Assembly (NCBI RefSeq): GCF_000419525.1
Contig: NZ_ATTE01000001.1
Coordinates: 3,773,501-3,837,500, forward strand
Length of the DNA: 64,000 nucleotides
Source: Leucothrix mucor DSM 2157
GTDB lineage: Bacteria; Pseudomonadota; Gammaproteobacteria; Thiotrichales; Thiotrichaceae
Direction of reading: 5' to 3'
Shown: in pieces, positions 47,453 through 55,937 of the stretch
Position numbering within the stretch: the first letter of the stretch is position 1
How the letters are laid out: every line of letters starts with the position of its first letter
Program-made: the position numbers and the translations under genes
Notes under the pieces: model-generated
What the model was told of the DNA's origin: nothing
What the model saw: only the letters and a program-made list of their open reading frames with translations
Databases searched by the model: none

Positions 47453-48379
47453 ATGAGTGTATTAGTAATTGCAGAACACGATAATAGTGAACTGAAAGAA
47501 GGCACATTAAACGCCATTACTGCGGCGACTCAGCTGGGCGACGTGACAGTATTGGTTGCTGGCCACAACAGCCAAGCGGTTGCAGATGCAGCAGCACAGG
47601 TTGCTGGCGTTGCTAAAGTACTGCACAGCGATGCAGCACATTATGAAAACGGCATTGCGGAAGAGCTGACACCATTATTGGTGAGTGCAGCAGCGGGCTT
47701 TGATCACATCGTAACGGCAGCAACGACTTTCGGTAAGAACGTATTACCACGCGTTGCAGCGCTATTAGATGTTGCTCAAATCTCTGATGTGACCGCGATT
47801 GAGTCGGCTGATACCTTTGTACACCCTATCTATGCGGGTAACGCATTGGAAATGGTACAAAGCAGCGATGCTAAGAAAGTATTGACGGTTCGTACGACAG
47901 CGTTTGAAGCGGCTGCAGCAACGGGTGGCTCTGCCTCTGTTGAAGCATTGGCAGCAACGGATGCGGTTGGCACTGTGACTTTGGTTGGACGTGATCTGAC
48001 GGTTTCTGATCGCCCAGAACTCTCTTCTGCTGACATCATCGTTTCTGGTGGTCGTGGCGTGGGTAGCTCTGAGAACTTCGCGATTATCGAAGCTCTGGCT
48101 GACAAGCTTGGCGCAGCAGTGGGTGCATCCCGTGCAGCTGTTGATGCAGGCTTTGTACCAAACGATTATCAGGTTGGTCAAACCGGTAAAGTGGTTGCCC
48201 CTGGCCTGTACATCGCGGTTGGTATTTCCGGCGCGATCCAGCATTTGGCTGGTATGAAAGACTCAAAAGTGATTGTTGCAATCAACAAAGACGAAGATGC
48301 ACCGATTTTCCAGGTTGCAGATTATGGTCTGGTTGCTGATTTGTTTGATGCCGTTCCGGCAATGACCGCGTCACTGTAA
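47453..48379 (+). CDS. etfA: Electron transfer flavoprotein subunit alpha
   Basis: 308 residues, one base after etfB. The C-terminal FAD-binding domain is clear: [52 protein letters not shown] and [20 protein letters not shown]. It forms a heterodimer with EtfB, one FAD per dimer. It is followed by a strong terminator at 48391. Confidence 0.97.
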   Translation: MSVLVIAEHDNSELKEGTLNAITAATQLGDVTVLVAGHNSQAVADAAAQVAGVAKVLHSDAAHYENGIAEELTPLLVSAAAGFDHIVTAATTFGKNVLPRVAALLDVAQISDVTAIESADTFVHPIYAGNALEMVQSSDAKKVLTVRTTAFEAAAATGGSASVEALAATDAVGTVTLVGRDLTVSDRPELSSADIIVSGGRGVGSSENFAIIEALADKLGAAVGASRAAVDAGFVPNDYQVGQTGKVVAPGLYIAVGISGAIQHLAGMKDSKVIVAINKDEDAPIFQVADYGLVADLFDAVPAMTASL

Positions 48380-48390
48380 AGCAAGACCCT

Positions 48391-48439
48391 GTCAGTCGGG
48401 CGACGACATGCCCGACTGACACTATTTAGTTTATTTTTT
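48391..48439 (+). terminator. Terminator after etfA
   Basis: An 11-bp perfect stem (GTCAGTCGGGC 48391-48401, complement 48410-48420) with an 8-base loop, then a T-rich stretch. It separates the etf unit from the acyl-CoA dehydrogenase unit. Confidence 0.85.
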
Positions 48440-48477
48440 AAAAGCCTCACCGCTCAATTTCTCTGGAGAAATCACTC

Positions 48478-50262
48478 ATGTCCACTTATACCGCACCCGT
48501 TAAGGAACTTCAGTTTGTCCTTAATGAACTGGCCGATATCAATGCCATTGCGCAATTCCCTGGGTTTGAAGAAGCGACGCCGGAGATGGTCGAGGCCATT
48601 CTTGAAGAAGCTGGCAAACTAGCCACTAACGTATTAGACCCGATCAACTACAGCGGTGACCAACAAGGCGCTAAGCTCGTTGATGGCAAAGTACAAGCAG
48701 CCGATGGCTTTAAAGAAGCTTATGAGCAATTTGTAGAAAGCGGCTGGACCTCCGTGAACTTCCCTGAAGAAGTCGGCGGCCAAGGCTTACCGTTTCTAAT
48801 CCAAAGTGCCGCCACTGAAATGTGGAACTCCTCCAATGCCTCTTTTGCTTTATGCCCACTGCTAACGGCTGGTGCGGTTGAAGCGTTATTGGCGCATGGC
48901 TCAGATGAGTTAAATGCGATTTACCTTGAGCACATGGTTAGCGGTAACTGGACCGGCACCATGAATCTGACTGAGCCTCAGGCCGGTTCTGATCTGGCAG
49001 CAGTAAGAACTCAGGCAAAACCGGAAGGCGATCACTTCCGCATTAAAGGCCAAAAGATTTACATCACATGGGGTGACCATGAGATGTCTGAAAACGTGGT
49101 GCACTTGGTGTTGGCACGTTTACCGGATGCGCCAGAGGGCGTTAAAGGGATTTCCCTGTTCTTGGTTCCTAAGTACTTAGTGAATGAAGATGGCAGCTTG
49201 GGTGAGCGCAATGATGCTTACGCAATCTCGCTGGAACATAAGATGGGTATCCACGCTAGCCCGACGTGTGTCATGAGTTTTGGTGATAACGACGGTGCGA
49301 TTGGTTATCTGGTGGGTGAGCCAAACAAAGGTCTGGCTTGCATGTTCACCATGATGAACCATGCTCGCCTGGAAGTGGGTATGCAGGGTGTTGGTATCTC
49401 TGAGCGCGCTTATCAGCGTGCGGTTAGCTATGCACGTGATCGTAAGCAAGGCCACGCTTATGGGCATGAAGGCAAAGTTGCCATCATCAATCATCCAGAC
49501 GTTCGCCGTATGTTGATGCATATGCGTGCAATGACTGAAGCGGCGCGTGCGATTTCTTTCATGTCGTCTGCTGCGCATGATATTAGCCATAACTCTGAAG
49601 ATGAATCGGCACGTGATTTCTACAATCGTCGTCTTGGCTTGCTAACGCCAGTGTCTAAAGCATGGTGTACTGAGGTCGGCATGGAAGTAACTTCGCTGGG
49701 TGTACAGGTACACGGCGGCATGGGCTTTATGCAAGAAACCGGCGCTGAGCAATACATGCGTGATGCCCGAATTTTCCCAATTTACGAAGGCACTAACGGT
49801 ATTCAAGCGAATGATTTGGTTGGCCGTAAAGTACTACGTGACAATGGTGTGACAGTTGCTGAGTTTATTGCTGAGCTGCGTACCTTTGAAACTGATTTGA
49901 AAGCACAGTCTGATAGCCAATTGGCCGTTATGGCAGCGGCATTTACGGAGTCGTTGGATGCCTTTGATGCAGCCACACAGTACCTGCTAAGCAATGGTAG
50001 CCAAGATCCAAATACAGCGGCTTCAGCATCATTCAACTACATGATGTGCATGGGTGTGATGACCGGTGGTTGGTTGATGATCAAATCAGCGGTTGCGGCT
50101 AAGCGCATTATCGCCGAAGGCAATAGTGATCCGTTCTACAGCAGCAAAGTGAGCACGGCGCAGTTCTATGCTGAGCAGATTTTGCCACGTGCTTTGGCAC
50201 ACAAAACAGCGGTGATCTCGGGTGCGGATAGCACAATGGCTATGAGTGCCGATCACTTCTGA
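48478..50262 (+). CDS. Acyl-CoA dehydrogenase, long C-terminal type (FadE/DmdC-like)
   Basis: 594 residues, longer than the ~380 of short-chain enzymes, with the extra C-terminal domain of the FadE5/DmdC-like class. FAD-binding WTGTMNLTEPQAGSDLAAVR (~160) and the active-site region VHGGMGFMQETGAEQ, with FPIYEGTNGIQANDL around residue 440, are present; the Glu of YEGTN is the expected catalytic base. It makes enoyl-CoA and passes electrons to the adjacent ETF. The substrate could be a fatty acyl-CoA or a methylthiopropionyl-CoA; sequence alone does not decide. A good ribosome binding site (CTGGAGAA) precedes it. The next gene overlaps its stop. Confidence 0.93.
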   Translation: MSTYTAPVKELQFVLNELADINAIAQFPGFEEATPEMVEAILEEAGKLATNVLDPINYSGDQQGAKLVDGKVQAADGFKEAYEQFVESGWTSVNFPEEVGGQGLPFLIQSAATEMWNSSNASFALCPLLTAGAVEALLAHGSDELNAIYLEHMVSGNWTGTMNLTEPQAGSDLAAVRTQAKPEGDHFRIKGQKIYITWGDHEMSENVVHLVLARLPDAPEGVKGISLFLVPKYLVNEDGSLGERNDAYAISLEHKMGIHASPTCVMSFGDNDGAIGYLVGEPNKGLACMFTMMNHARLEVGMQGVGISERAYQRAVSYARDRKQGHAYGHEGKVAIINHPDVRRMLMHMRAMTEAARAISFMSSAAHDISHNSEDESARDFYNRRLGLLTPVSKAWCTEVGMEVTSLGVQVHGGMGFMQETGAEQYMRDARIFPIYEGTNGIQANDLVGRKVLRDNGVTVAEFIAELRTFETDLKAQSDSQLAVMAAAFTESLDAFDAATQYLLSNGSQDPNTAASASFNYMMCMGVMTGGWLMIKSAVAAKRIIAEGNSDPFYSSKVSTAQFYAEQILPRALAHKTAVISGADSTMAMSADHF

Positions 50263-51050
50263 TGAGCATTGTCGTGACGGATCAGATGCAGCGCACGGTG
50301 ACGCTGCCTGCTCCGGCTAAACGCATTGTTTCACTGGTTCCCTCGCAAACCGAGCTGCTGTTTACGCTCGGTGCGGGGGAATCCGTCGTTGGGCTTACCC
50401 GCTTTTGTACCGAGCCACCTGATAAAGTTGCTGGCATTGCTAAAGTCGGTGGCACGAAAAAGTTTGATTTTGATGCGATTGCCGCATTAAAGCCTGATTT
50501 GATTATCGGCAATAAAGAAGAAAATTATCCGGAAGGTATTGCTCAACTGGAACAAGACTATCCGGTTTGGATGAGCGATATCAGTACGTTGGATGAGTCG
50601 CTGGAGATGTTTCGCGGTATCGGTGAGATTATCGGGCGCTCTGAGCAGGCTGAAGTATTTGTTAGGGCGGTAAACCAGAACTTCAATGATCTTTTGCCTG
50701 AGCAGTTTTCAAAAGTTAACGTCGCTTATTTGATTTGGCAGAAACCCTTTATGGCAGCCGGCGGCAATACCTTCATCAATGATGTACTAGAGCGAGGTGG
50801 CATGCATAATGTGCTGGCTAGCCAACCGCGTTATCCGGAAGTGACTCTGGAGCAGCTGGCAACTTGCGGTGCTGAATACATTCTGCTTTCCAGCGAACCC
50901 TTCCCGTTTCGTGAAAAACATATCGAGCAGTTTAAGGCCGAGCTACCGGATCAGAAATTTCTACTGGTCGATGCCATGCCATTCTCCTGGTACGGCAGCC
51001 AACTGCTTCACACGGCAGACTATCTGCGCCAGTTACGCACTCAATTTTAG
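50262..51050 (+). CDS. BtuF-like cobalamin/helical-backbone metal receptor protein, no signal peptide
   Basis: 262 residues. It has the two-lobed class III substrate-binding fold: RIVSLVPSQTELLFTLGAG, FDFDAIAALKPDLIIGNKEE, AAGGNTFINDVLERGGMHNV. These resemble BtuF-type B12 or iron-complex binding proteins, but the chain starts directly at the fold (MSIVVTDQMQRTV) with no signal peptide. It would therefore stay in the cytoplasm unless exported another way. The start overlaps the stop of the acyl-CoA dehydrogenase by one base, and the next gene is a cobalamin adenosyltransferase, which favours a B12 role. Confidence 0.82.
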   Translation: MSIVVTDQMQRTVTLPAPAKRIVSLVPSQTELLFTLGAGESVVGLTRFCTEPPDKVAGIAKVGGTKKFDFDAIAALKPDLIIGNKEENYPEGIAQLEQDYPVWMSDISTLDESLEMFRGIGEIIGRSEQAEVFVRAVNQNFNDLLPEQFSKVNVAYLIWQKPFMAAGGNTFINDVLERGGMHNVLASQPRYPEVTLEQLATCGAEYILLSSEPFPFREKHIEQFKAELPDQKFLLVDAMPFSWYGSQLLHTADYLRQLRTQF

Positions 51051-51063
51051 AGGAACACATCTC

Positions 51064-51654
51064 GTGGGCAATCGTATTTCCAAGGTTTACACGCGCACTG
51101 GCGACAGTGGCACCACCGGTATTTCTGGTGACATTCGTTTAAGCAAAAATGATCCTTTGATTCAGGCGATTGGTGAGGTGGATGAGCTTAACTCTGAAAT
51201 TGGCGTGATCGTGGCCTTTAGTGCTGATGAGGAAATTAATCAGCAGTTACAGGGCATTCAGCACGATTTATTCAATTTAGGCGGGATGCTTTCTTACCCG
51301 CAGTTTGATGGCTTTGCGGCAGGCCGGGTTGATGCTTTAGAAACGTTGATTGATGGCTATAATGAAGAGCTATCGCCTCTGAAGGAGTTTATTTTACCGG
51401 GTGGTAATCAGGCGGCAGCACTGGCTCAGAAGACACGGGCGGTGTGTCGTCGTGTGGAGCGGTGTTTGGTGAGTTTGGGTCAGGCTTATCAGCAGATGCC
51501 TGCTGAGTATGACTCGGTGAGTAGTGAGCAGTTATCCGGCGCAACCAAATACGTTAATCGTTTATCGGATCTGTTGTTTACGATTGGCCGGGTACTTAAT
51601 AAGCGGGCTGGCGATGCTGAAATCATGTGGTCCAGTCATCGCACGCAAGCCTAA
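51064..51654 (+). CDS. PduO-type cob(I)alamin adenosyltransferase
   Basis: 196 residues from GTG 51064, chosen because AGAGGAA lies 8 bases upstream; a longer in-frame reading overlaps the previous gene and has no family similarity. The ATP-binding N-terminus YTRTGDSGTTGISGD, and further in AIGEVDELNSEIGV and RAVCRRVERCLVSL, are typical of PduO/MMAB. It converts cob(I)alamin and ATP to adenosylcobalamin. It is in an operon with the BtuF-like gene. Confidence 0.94.
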   Translation: MGNRISKVYTRTGDSGTTGISGDIRLSKNDPLIQAIGEVDELNSEIGVIVAFSADEEINQQLQGIQHDLFNLGGMLSYPQFDGFAAGRVDALETLIDGYNEELSPLKEFILPGGNQAAALAQKTRAVCRRVERCLVSLGQAYQQMPAEYDSVSSEQLSGATKYVNRLSDLLFTIGRVLNKRAGDAEIMWSSHRTQA

Positions 51655-51656
51655 GC

Positions 51657-52106
51657 TTATTTAACGGCCGCCCGAATGGCTTCAACTCGCTTGCGGTTGA
51701 CGCCTAGGTCGGATTTACCAGAGCGTGAGCCAGAACGAATCTGTACAACACCCTTGTCATCGTCTAAGCGAATCTCAACGTCATCCGTAAAGCGGAACAG
51801 TTTAGATTGAAAGGTTGCCCACACATAAGTCTCATCTTGTGACTCGATATGGCCGCCCTGCTGCTTAATGGCTTCAATCACGTTTTCCCACAGATCATCT
51901 AATGATGTGCCTGAGGTCGTCTCAATAGGCTCAATGTATTTTTCTCCGCTGGTCTCGCTGCTGACACAATTCGGCGTATCCGGACAGGGGCGCAATTGGC
52001 CATTGACCAAACGGGCTTCCGGTACTTCATCCGTCACAGATAAAAATACGAAATAAGCGCATAGCAATAACACTACCAGCAGTATTATTGATAAGGTGAT
52101 CTTCAT
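51657..52106 (-). CDS. DUF1499 membrane-anchored protein
   Basis: 149 residues from ATG 52106, preceded by GGAGGA. One N-terminal membrane segment (ITLSIILLVVLLLCAYFVFL), then the DUF1499 pattern: PCPDTPNCVSSE, ATFQSKLFRFTDDVEIRL and VQIRSGSRSGKSDLGVNRKR. The function is unknown; the domain probably faces the periplasm. It is convergent with the adenosyltransferase gene, two bases apart. Confidence 0.92.
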   Translation of the reverse strand: MKITLSIILLVVLLLCAYFVFLSVTDEVPEARLVNGQLRPCPDTPNCVSSETSGEKYIEPIETTSGTSLDDLWENVIEAIKQQGGHIESQDETYVWATFQSKLFRFTDDVEIRLDDDKGVVQIRSGSRSGKSDLGVNRKRVEAIRAAVK

Positions 52107-52341
52107 GATCAAGTCCTCCAAAATAGTATTAGGGGATGTATATTCGGGGTTTAGTATTGCGCTTGAATGTCAAAAATTGCCCAACCGTCTGACAATCACC
52201 ACGGCGGTGTTATAGGGGGATTACTCCGTAGAGACATTGTCTGGACTGCCTTATGTTTCTTTTGACCAGCGCAATGTTTGATCAAAAAGCCCATAATGTA
52301 TACCTTACCATACAAGATACGGAATAATAAGGATATCAACT

Positions 52342-53691
52342 ATGTTGAATGCAGTCGCAGCCATTTTCACTTGCGGTGATAAGGTTTTCAGTATTAGACG
52401 CCAGACACACTTGCGCGCATTCCCCGGTTACTATGCGTTTCCTGGTGGCAAGATTGATGAAGGCGATGAGGACTATGCTGGCTCCCAGCCGCTAACGGAT
52501 GAGTTTCCTGCGGCTGAAATTGGTGCGCTGATTCGCGAGATTGAGGAAGAGCTGGGCTTTGACTTGGCTGAAGCGATGCGATTGCAACAAGTAAAGTACG
52601 TGAGCAAATTTGGCACCGCCGTGACGCCCGCATTACAAACCCAGCGCTTTAATGCGCATTTTTACAGGGTTGAACTCACTCAGGAGCAAACATTTACCCT
52701 TGATAGCGGCGAGATTGAGTGGGGTGAATGGATTAGCATGAGCGAGCTTTGGCAAATGTATCTGCGTGGCGATGCGTTGATGGTGAAGCCCAATATGTAC
52801 GCGGCACGCGCTTTGGCTAAGGATAGTCAGGTACGCTCGACACAGCCTTTTTGTGAAGTTTATGATGAGGATAAAGTCCCCTATTTGGAGTTGTTGAATG
52901 GCTTGGGCTATATTCCCGTGCCTTCTAATACCTTGCCGCCGGCGACTACGACCAACTCTTTACTGATTGGCGATGATGGGGCGTTTAGAGTGCTGACTGA
53001 TCCCTCAGCGGCTTCTCTGGTGACGCTCAGACGTTTGAAAAACACGCTGCAATCTCGCAAGCCAGATGCGATTTTATTAACGCATCATCACCCCGATCAT
53101 CATGAACATGCGCCGGACTTAGCGCATGACCTGCAAGTGCCTATTTTATGCAGTGAAAAAACGCATAAGCGACTGCTAAAAAGCTGGGGCGAGCGTTATT
53201 TAGTTGGGATTGAAGTGCGCTATATAAGGCAGGATGAAGTCATTACGCAATGGCTGGGCCATGATGTGATTTGCCATGAGTTACCGGGGCATGATGATGG
53301 CATGGTGGGCTTAGCGCCGGAAAATCTGGCATGGTTTTATGTAGCGGATTTGGTAGAGCCTGGAACGACGGTCGTGATACCGGAGCCGGAAGGCGATATG
53401 GCGGTGTATTTTGAAACGGTTAAACGGGTGATCGCCATGCAGCCACGCGTGATTATTCCATCACATGGTTTGCCATTGGGTGGCGTGCATTTGCTGGAGA
53501 AAACGCTGCTGCATCGTGAAACCCGTGAGCAACAAATCTCAGATTTATATCATCAGGGATTGCGTGAAGATGCCTTGATTGATGCGCTGTATCCGGGATT
53601 GAGTGCCCAATTGCTGCCCTTTGCTCATCAGAACGTTAGGCAGCATTTACGTAAGCTGGGGCTTTACCCGGCGTATATTGAAGCGAGTTAG
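52342..53691 (+). CDS. Nudix hydrolase - metallo-beta-lactamase fusion
   Basis: 449 residues. Residues 1-165 are a Nudix domain: FPGGKIDEGDEDY, then LIREIEEELGF supplies the REUXEEXGU half of the box, with about 15 extra residues between the two halves. From ~195 a metallo-beta-lactamase domain follows with THHHPDHHEH (zinc ligands HxHxDH), HELPGHDDG, YVADLVEPG and IPSHGLPLGG, then an LACTB2-like C-terminal helix bundle. It could hydrolyse a nucleotide-linked or CoA-linked substrate and a phosphodiester or thioester in sequence. It overlaps the convergent allA end by four bases. Confidence 0.9.
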   Translation: MLNAVAAIFTCGDKVFSIRRQTHLRAFPGYYAFPGGKIDEGDEDYAGSQPLTDEFPAAEIGALIREIEEELGFDLAEAMRLQQVKYVSKFGTAVTPALQTQRFNAHFYRVELTQEQTFTLDSGEIEWGEWISMSELWQMYLRGDALMVKPNMYAARALAKDSQVRSTQPFCEVYDEDKVPYLELLNGLGYIPVPSNTLPPATTTNSLLIGDDGAFRVLTDPSAASLVTLRRLKNTLQSRKPDAILLTHHHPDHHEHAPDLAHDLQVPILCSEKTHKRLLKSWGERYLVGIEVRYIRQDEVITQWLGHDVICHELPGHDDGMVGLAPENLAWFYVADLVEPGTTVVIPEPEGDMAVYFETVKRVIAMQPRVIIPSHGLPLGGVHLLEKTLLHRETREQQISDLYHQGLREDALIDALYPGLSAQLLPFAHQNVRQHLRKLGLYPAYIEAS

Positions 53692-54203
53692 ATAACTTCA
53701 AGCGGTGCCAGTACTGGCTGTTGGTCCTCTTCAAACCAATGCTCATCACAGTTATTACCACGCCCTGCACGATCCACGCAGATAAAGCGCATCGCAGCAA
53801 ACGGTGTCAGCAATACATGATGCCAAGTGCCTAAGTGGTAATTAATCCCTTGGCGACCATTGGTGATAAACGCGCGCATATCCGCCTGATCAACCTGCTC
53901 GCCTGCCGGAGCAACCACGACTAAAAATGGCGTGTCATCCATTGGAATAAAGGCTTGGCTGCCCTGCGGATGACGCTCTACAAAAGTTACCGTTTCAGGC
54001 ATTGGAAATACTTTAGCTTCGATCAAACTGATAATGCCATGACCGTTATCACCAATCGCTTCAACATCTGCCAGCGCATGAAAACGGCTCGCCATGCCCG
54101 CATTCATTGGAACCGATTCACGACCTTCGGTTTCGATCACATCACCAAAATCGGCAAAGGCGCGCTGTGTTAGTGGCTCAATACTCAGCATTTTTCCGGG
54201 CAT
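53688..54203 (-). CDS. allA: Ureidoglycolate lyase
   Basis: 171 residues, the normal length. AllA pattern: FADFGDVIE at the N-terminus, VERHPQGSQAFIPMDDTPFL and GINYHLGTWHHVLLTPF near the C-terminus, with the cupin histidines. It splits ureidoglycolate to glyoxylate and urea, the last step of allantoin use. Glyoxylate could feed the nearby glyoxylate bypass. No other allantoin gene is in the window. Confidence 0.93.
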   Translation of the reverse strand: MPGKMLSIEPLTQRAFADFGDVIETEGRESVPMNAGMASRFHALADVEAIGDNGHGIISLIEAKVFPMPETVTFVERHPQGSQAFIPMDDTPFLVVVAPAGEQVDQADMRAFITNGRQGINYHLGTWHHVLLTPFAAMRFICVDRAGRGNNCDEHWFEEDQQPVLAPLEVI

Positions 54204-54353
54204 AACGACTCCTGTTTAGCAGTAGTTTTAGAGGTTTTTTAATCAGACGCGAGCTTACATACAAGCCCACGCCGAAAGGTATTTAAGAAGAAAATTGAGT
54301 GTATCAGCTTTGCCTTAAATACCGACAGTGATTAGGCTTACAACACGCTCAGC

Positions 54354-55373
54354 TTACTTGATCAAATACCATGGCGAGCGGCCTCCCTTTTGTGCGGCTT
54401 TGGCATCGGCACGTTGTCGAACCCAATCCAAAGCCTTGTATTGCCAGCGATCAATCAGCTCACTTGGCACACCCGGAATGGGAATAAATGGGTTAGTACG
54501 GCTGTCACCATAAATGGCTAAGCGCGTGCTCTTACCGGATTCCGTTCGTTTGTGAATACCGAAAGTATTGGCGATCACGAGGGTATTGGGTGGGACTTCA
54601 AAAGCAATTGGCTCGGGTAATCCCAGCTCCTTAATCTCTTCCTCGCTGTAGCGCATCGAGCCTCGTTTTGCATAGCGATTGCTTTGGTCTTTGCCTTCAA
54701 CGCTTTTGCGGTATTCGGCTTTAAGGCGCTTTAATGTCAGACGGTTGGATTGCGGGATAAAGGTAAACGGGCCATTTTTCATTGTGACCTGATCAATGAA
54801 AAACCAGCACTTCATGGTTGGATGGAAGGTGTCGGTATGGAAGACTTTTTGAGGGTCTTTCTCGCCTTCGGTGTGATGGTTTTTTACGTTTTCAATATAG
54901 TAAAACGGTGCGCGAAAATGACCTGCCGTAAAGTGAGCCAGCTTAGCTAATTCTGGTGATTCGACCAGCTTGGCAATCGCAGGTACCGCAGTACGCTTTT
55001 CAGGTGACATTACTGCGCGTTGAGTTAGGGTATCGCCTTGCCGACCTTCACGGGTTTCGCCTGTGTAATTACGAGCTTCTTGCTCCAGCTGTTTAAACGT
55101 CTCATCACTTAGGAAGTTGGTTTTAAGCAGGTAACCATTTTTGCGGAAGAATGCCCGATCTTCCGGAGCCACTCGCCAACTCAGCAGCCACATGCGAAAG
55201 CCCATAATAGAATGCGCAAGCACCACCCGCACCACATGTAATCCCATTTTATTGAGCACACGATTGCCAATAATCGGGTGCGCTTCAAATGACTTGGCGG
55301 TACTCAATAACTGCAGCAGCCAAACAGGTGTCATGAGAGTCTTTTTTAATACGTCAGTCGCAGCCATCGCCAT
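54354..55373 (-). CDS. Phytanoyl-CoA dioxygenase (PhyH)-family Fe(II)/2-oxoglutarate oxygenase
   Basis: 339 residues. The catalytic double-stranded beta-helix lies at ~85-310. The Fe ligands appear as the HTD in VFHTDTFHPTMKCWFFID and the histidine in NTFGIHKRTESGKSTRLAIY, followed by the 2-oxoglutarate-binding Arg. It starts with an unusual ~80-residue hydrophobic/basic N-terminus. The substrate is unknown; it would be a hydroxylase of a lipid or small molecule. It is divergent from mgsA. Confidence 0.82.
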   Translation of the reverse strand: MAMAATDVLKKTLMTPVWLLQLLSTAKSFEAHPIIGNRVLNKMGLHVVRVVLAHSIMGFRMWLLSWRVAPEDRAFFRKNGYLLKTNFLSDETFKQLEQEARNYTGETREGRQGDTLTQRAVMSPEKRTAVPAIAKLVESPELAKLAHFTAGHFRAPFYYIENVKNHHTEGEKDPQKVFHTDTFHPTMKCWFFIDQVTMKNGPFTFIPQSNRLTLKRLKAEYRKSVEGKDQSNRYAKRGSMRYSEEEIKELGLPEPIAFEVPPNTLVIANTFGIHKRTESGKSTRLAIYGDSRTNPFIPIPGVPSELIDRWQYKALDWVRQRADAKAAQKGGRSPWYLIK

Positions 55374-55481
55374 CCACAGCGTTATAGTGATGCCCTATTC
55401 TATCACTGCATTCAGGCAGTGGCAGGCGCTTATTCGATGCTGTTAGTGTAGGATATCCCTAATCACAATTAACAGGAGTCT

Positions 55482-55937
55482 ATGATGACACGATCCGTTG
55501 CCATGATTGCGCACGACCAAAAGAAAGCCGAATTATGCGAATGGTTAATCACTAACCAAGCACATTTTAAAGACCGTCGAATTGTTGCAACCGGCACCAC
55601 CGGAAAACTGTTATCTGGCCACCTGCCTGATCTGGATATTCATCCATTAAAAAGTGGTCCGCTCGGTGGTGATCAGCAAGTCGGTGCGATGATTGCGGAA
55701 GGGCTGTTGGATGCGCTGTTTTTCTTTCAGGACCCAATGACTTCACAGCCGCACGACTCTGATATTAAAGCACTGGTGCGACTGGCGACGGTTTATGATG
55801 TGCCTATCGCCTGTAATCCGAGTACGGCTAACTACATTATCAGCAGCCCTTACTTTGCTAATCCTGAACTTGCACCTCAAGCAGACGAGATTTCTGAACA
55901 GTATCGGGATTACTTGCAGCGCAATATCAGCTTGTAA
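55482..55937 (+). CDS. mgsA: Methylglyoxal synthase
   Basis: 151 residues. It turns dihydroxyacetone phosphate into methylglyoxal and phosphate, relieving sugar-phosphate stress. MIAHDQKKAELCEWL, ATGTTGKLL, GPLGGDQQVGAMIAEG (containing the catalytic Asp) and LFFFQDPMTSQPHD are all conserved. ATG 55485, one codon on, has better spacing to AGGAG and may be the true start. The 3' end overlaps the convergent chrA gene by 11 bases. Confidence 0.96.
   Translation: MMTRSVAMIAHDQKKAELCEWLITNQAHFKDRRIVATGTTGKLLSGHLPDLDIHPLKSGPLGGDQQVGAMIAEGLLDALFFFQDPMTSQPHDSDIKALVRLATVYDVPIACNPSTANYIISSPYFANPELAPQADEISEQYRDYLQRNISL

Noticed and set aside
50869..51063. N-terminal extension of the adenosyltransferase
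   Set aside because: It overlaps the BtuF-like gene in another frame; the family N-terminus begins at the GTG at 51064 with a good ribosome binding site.
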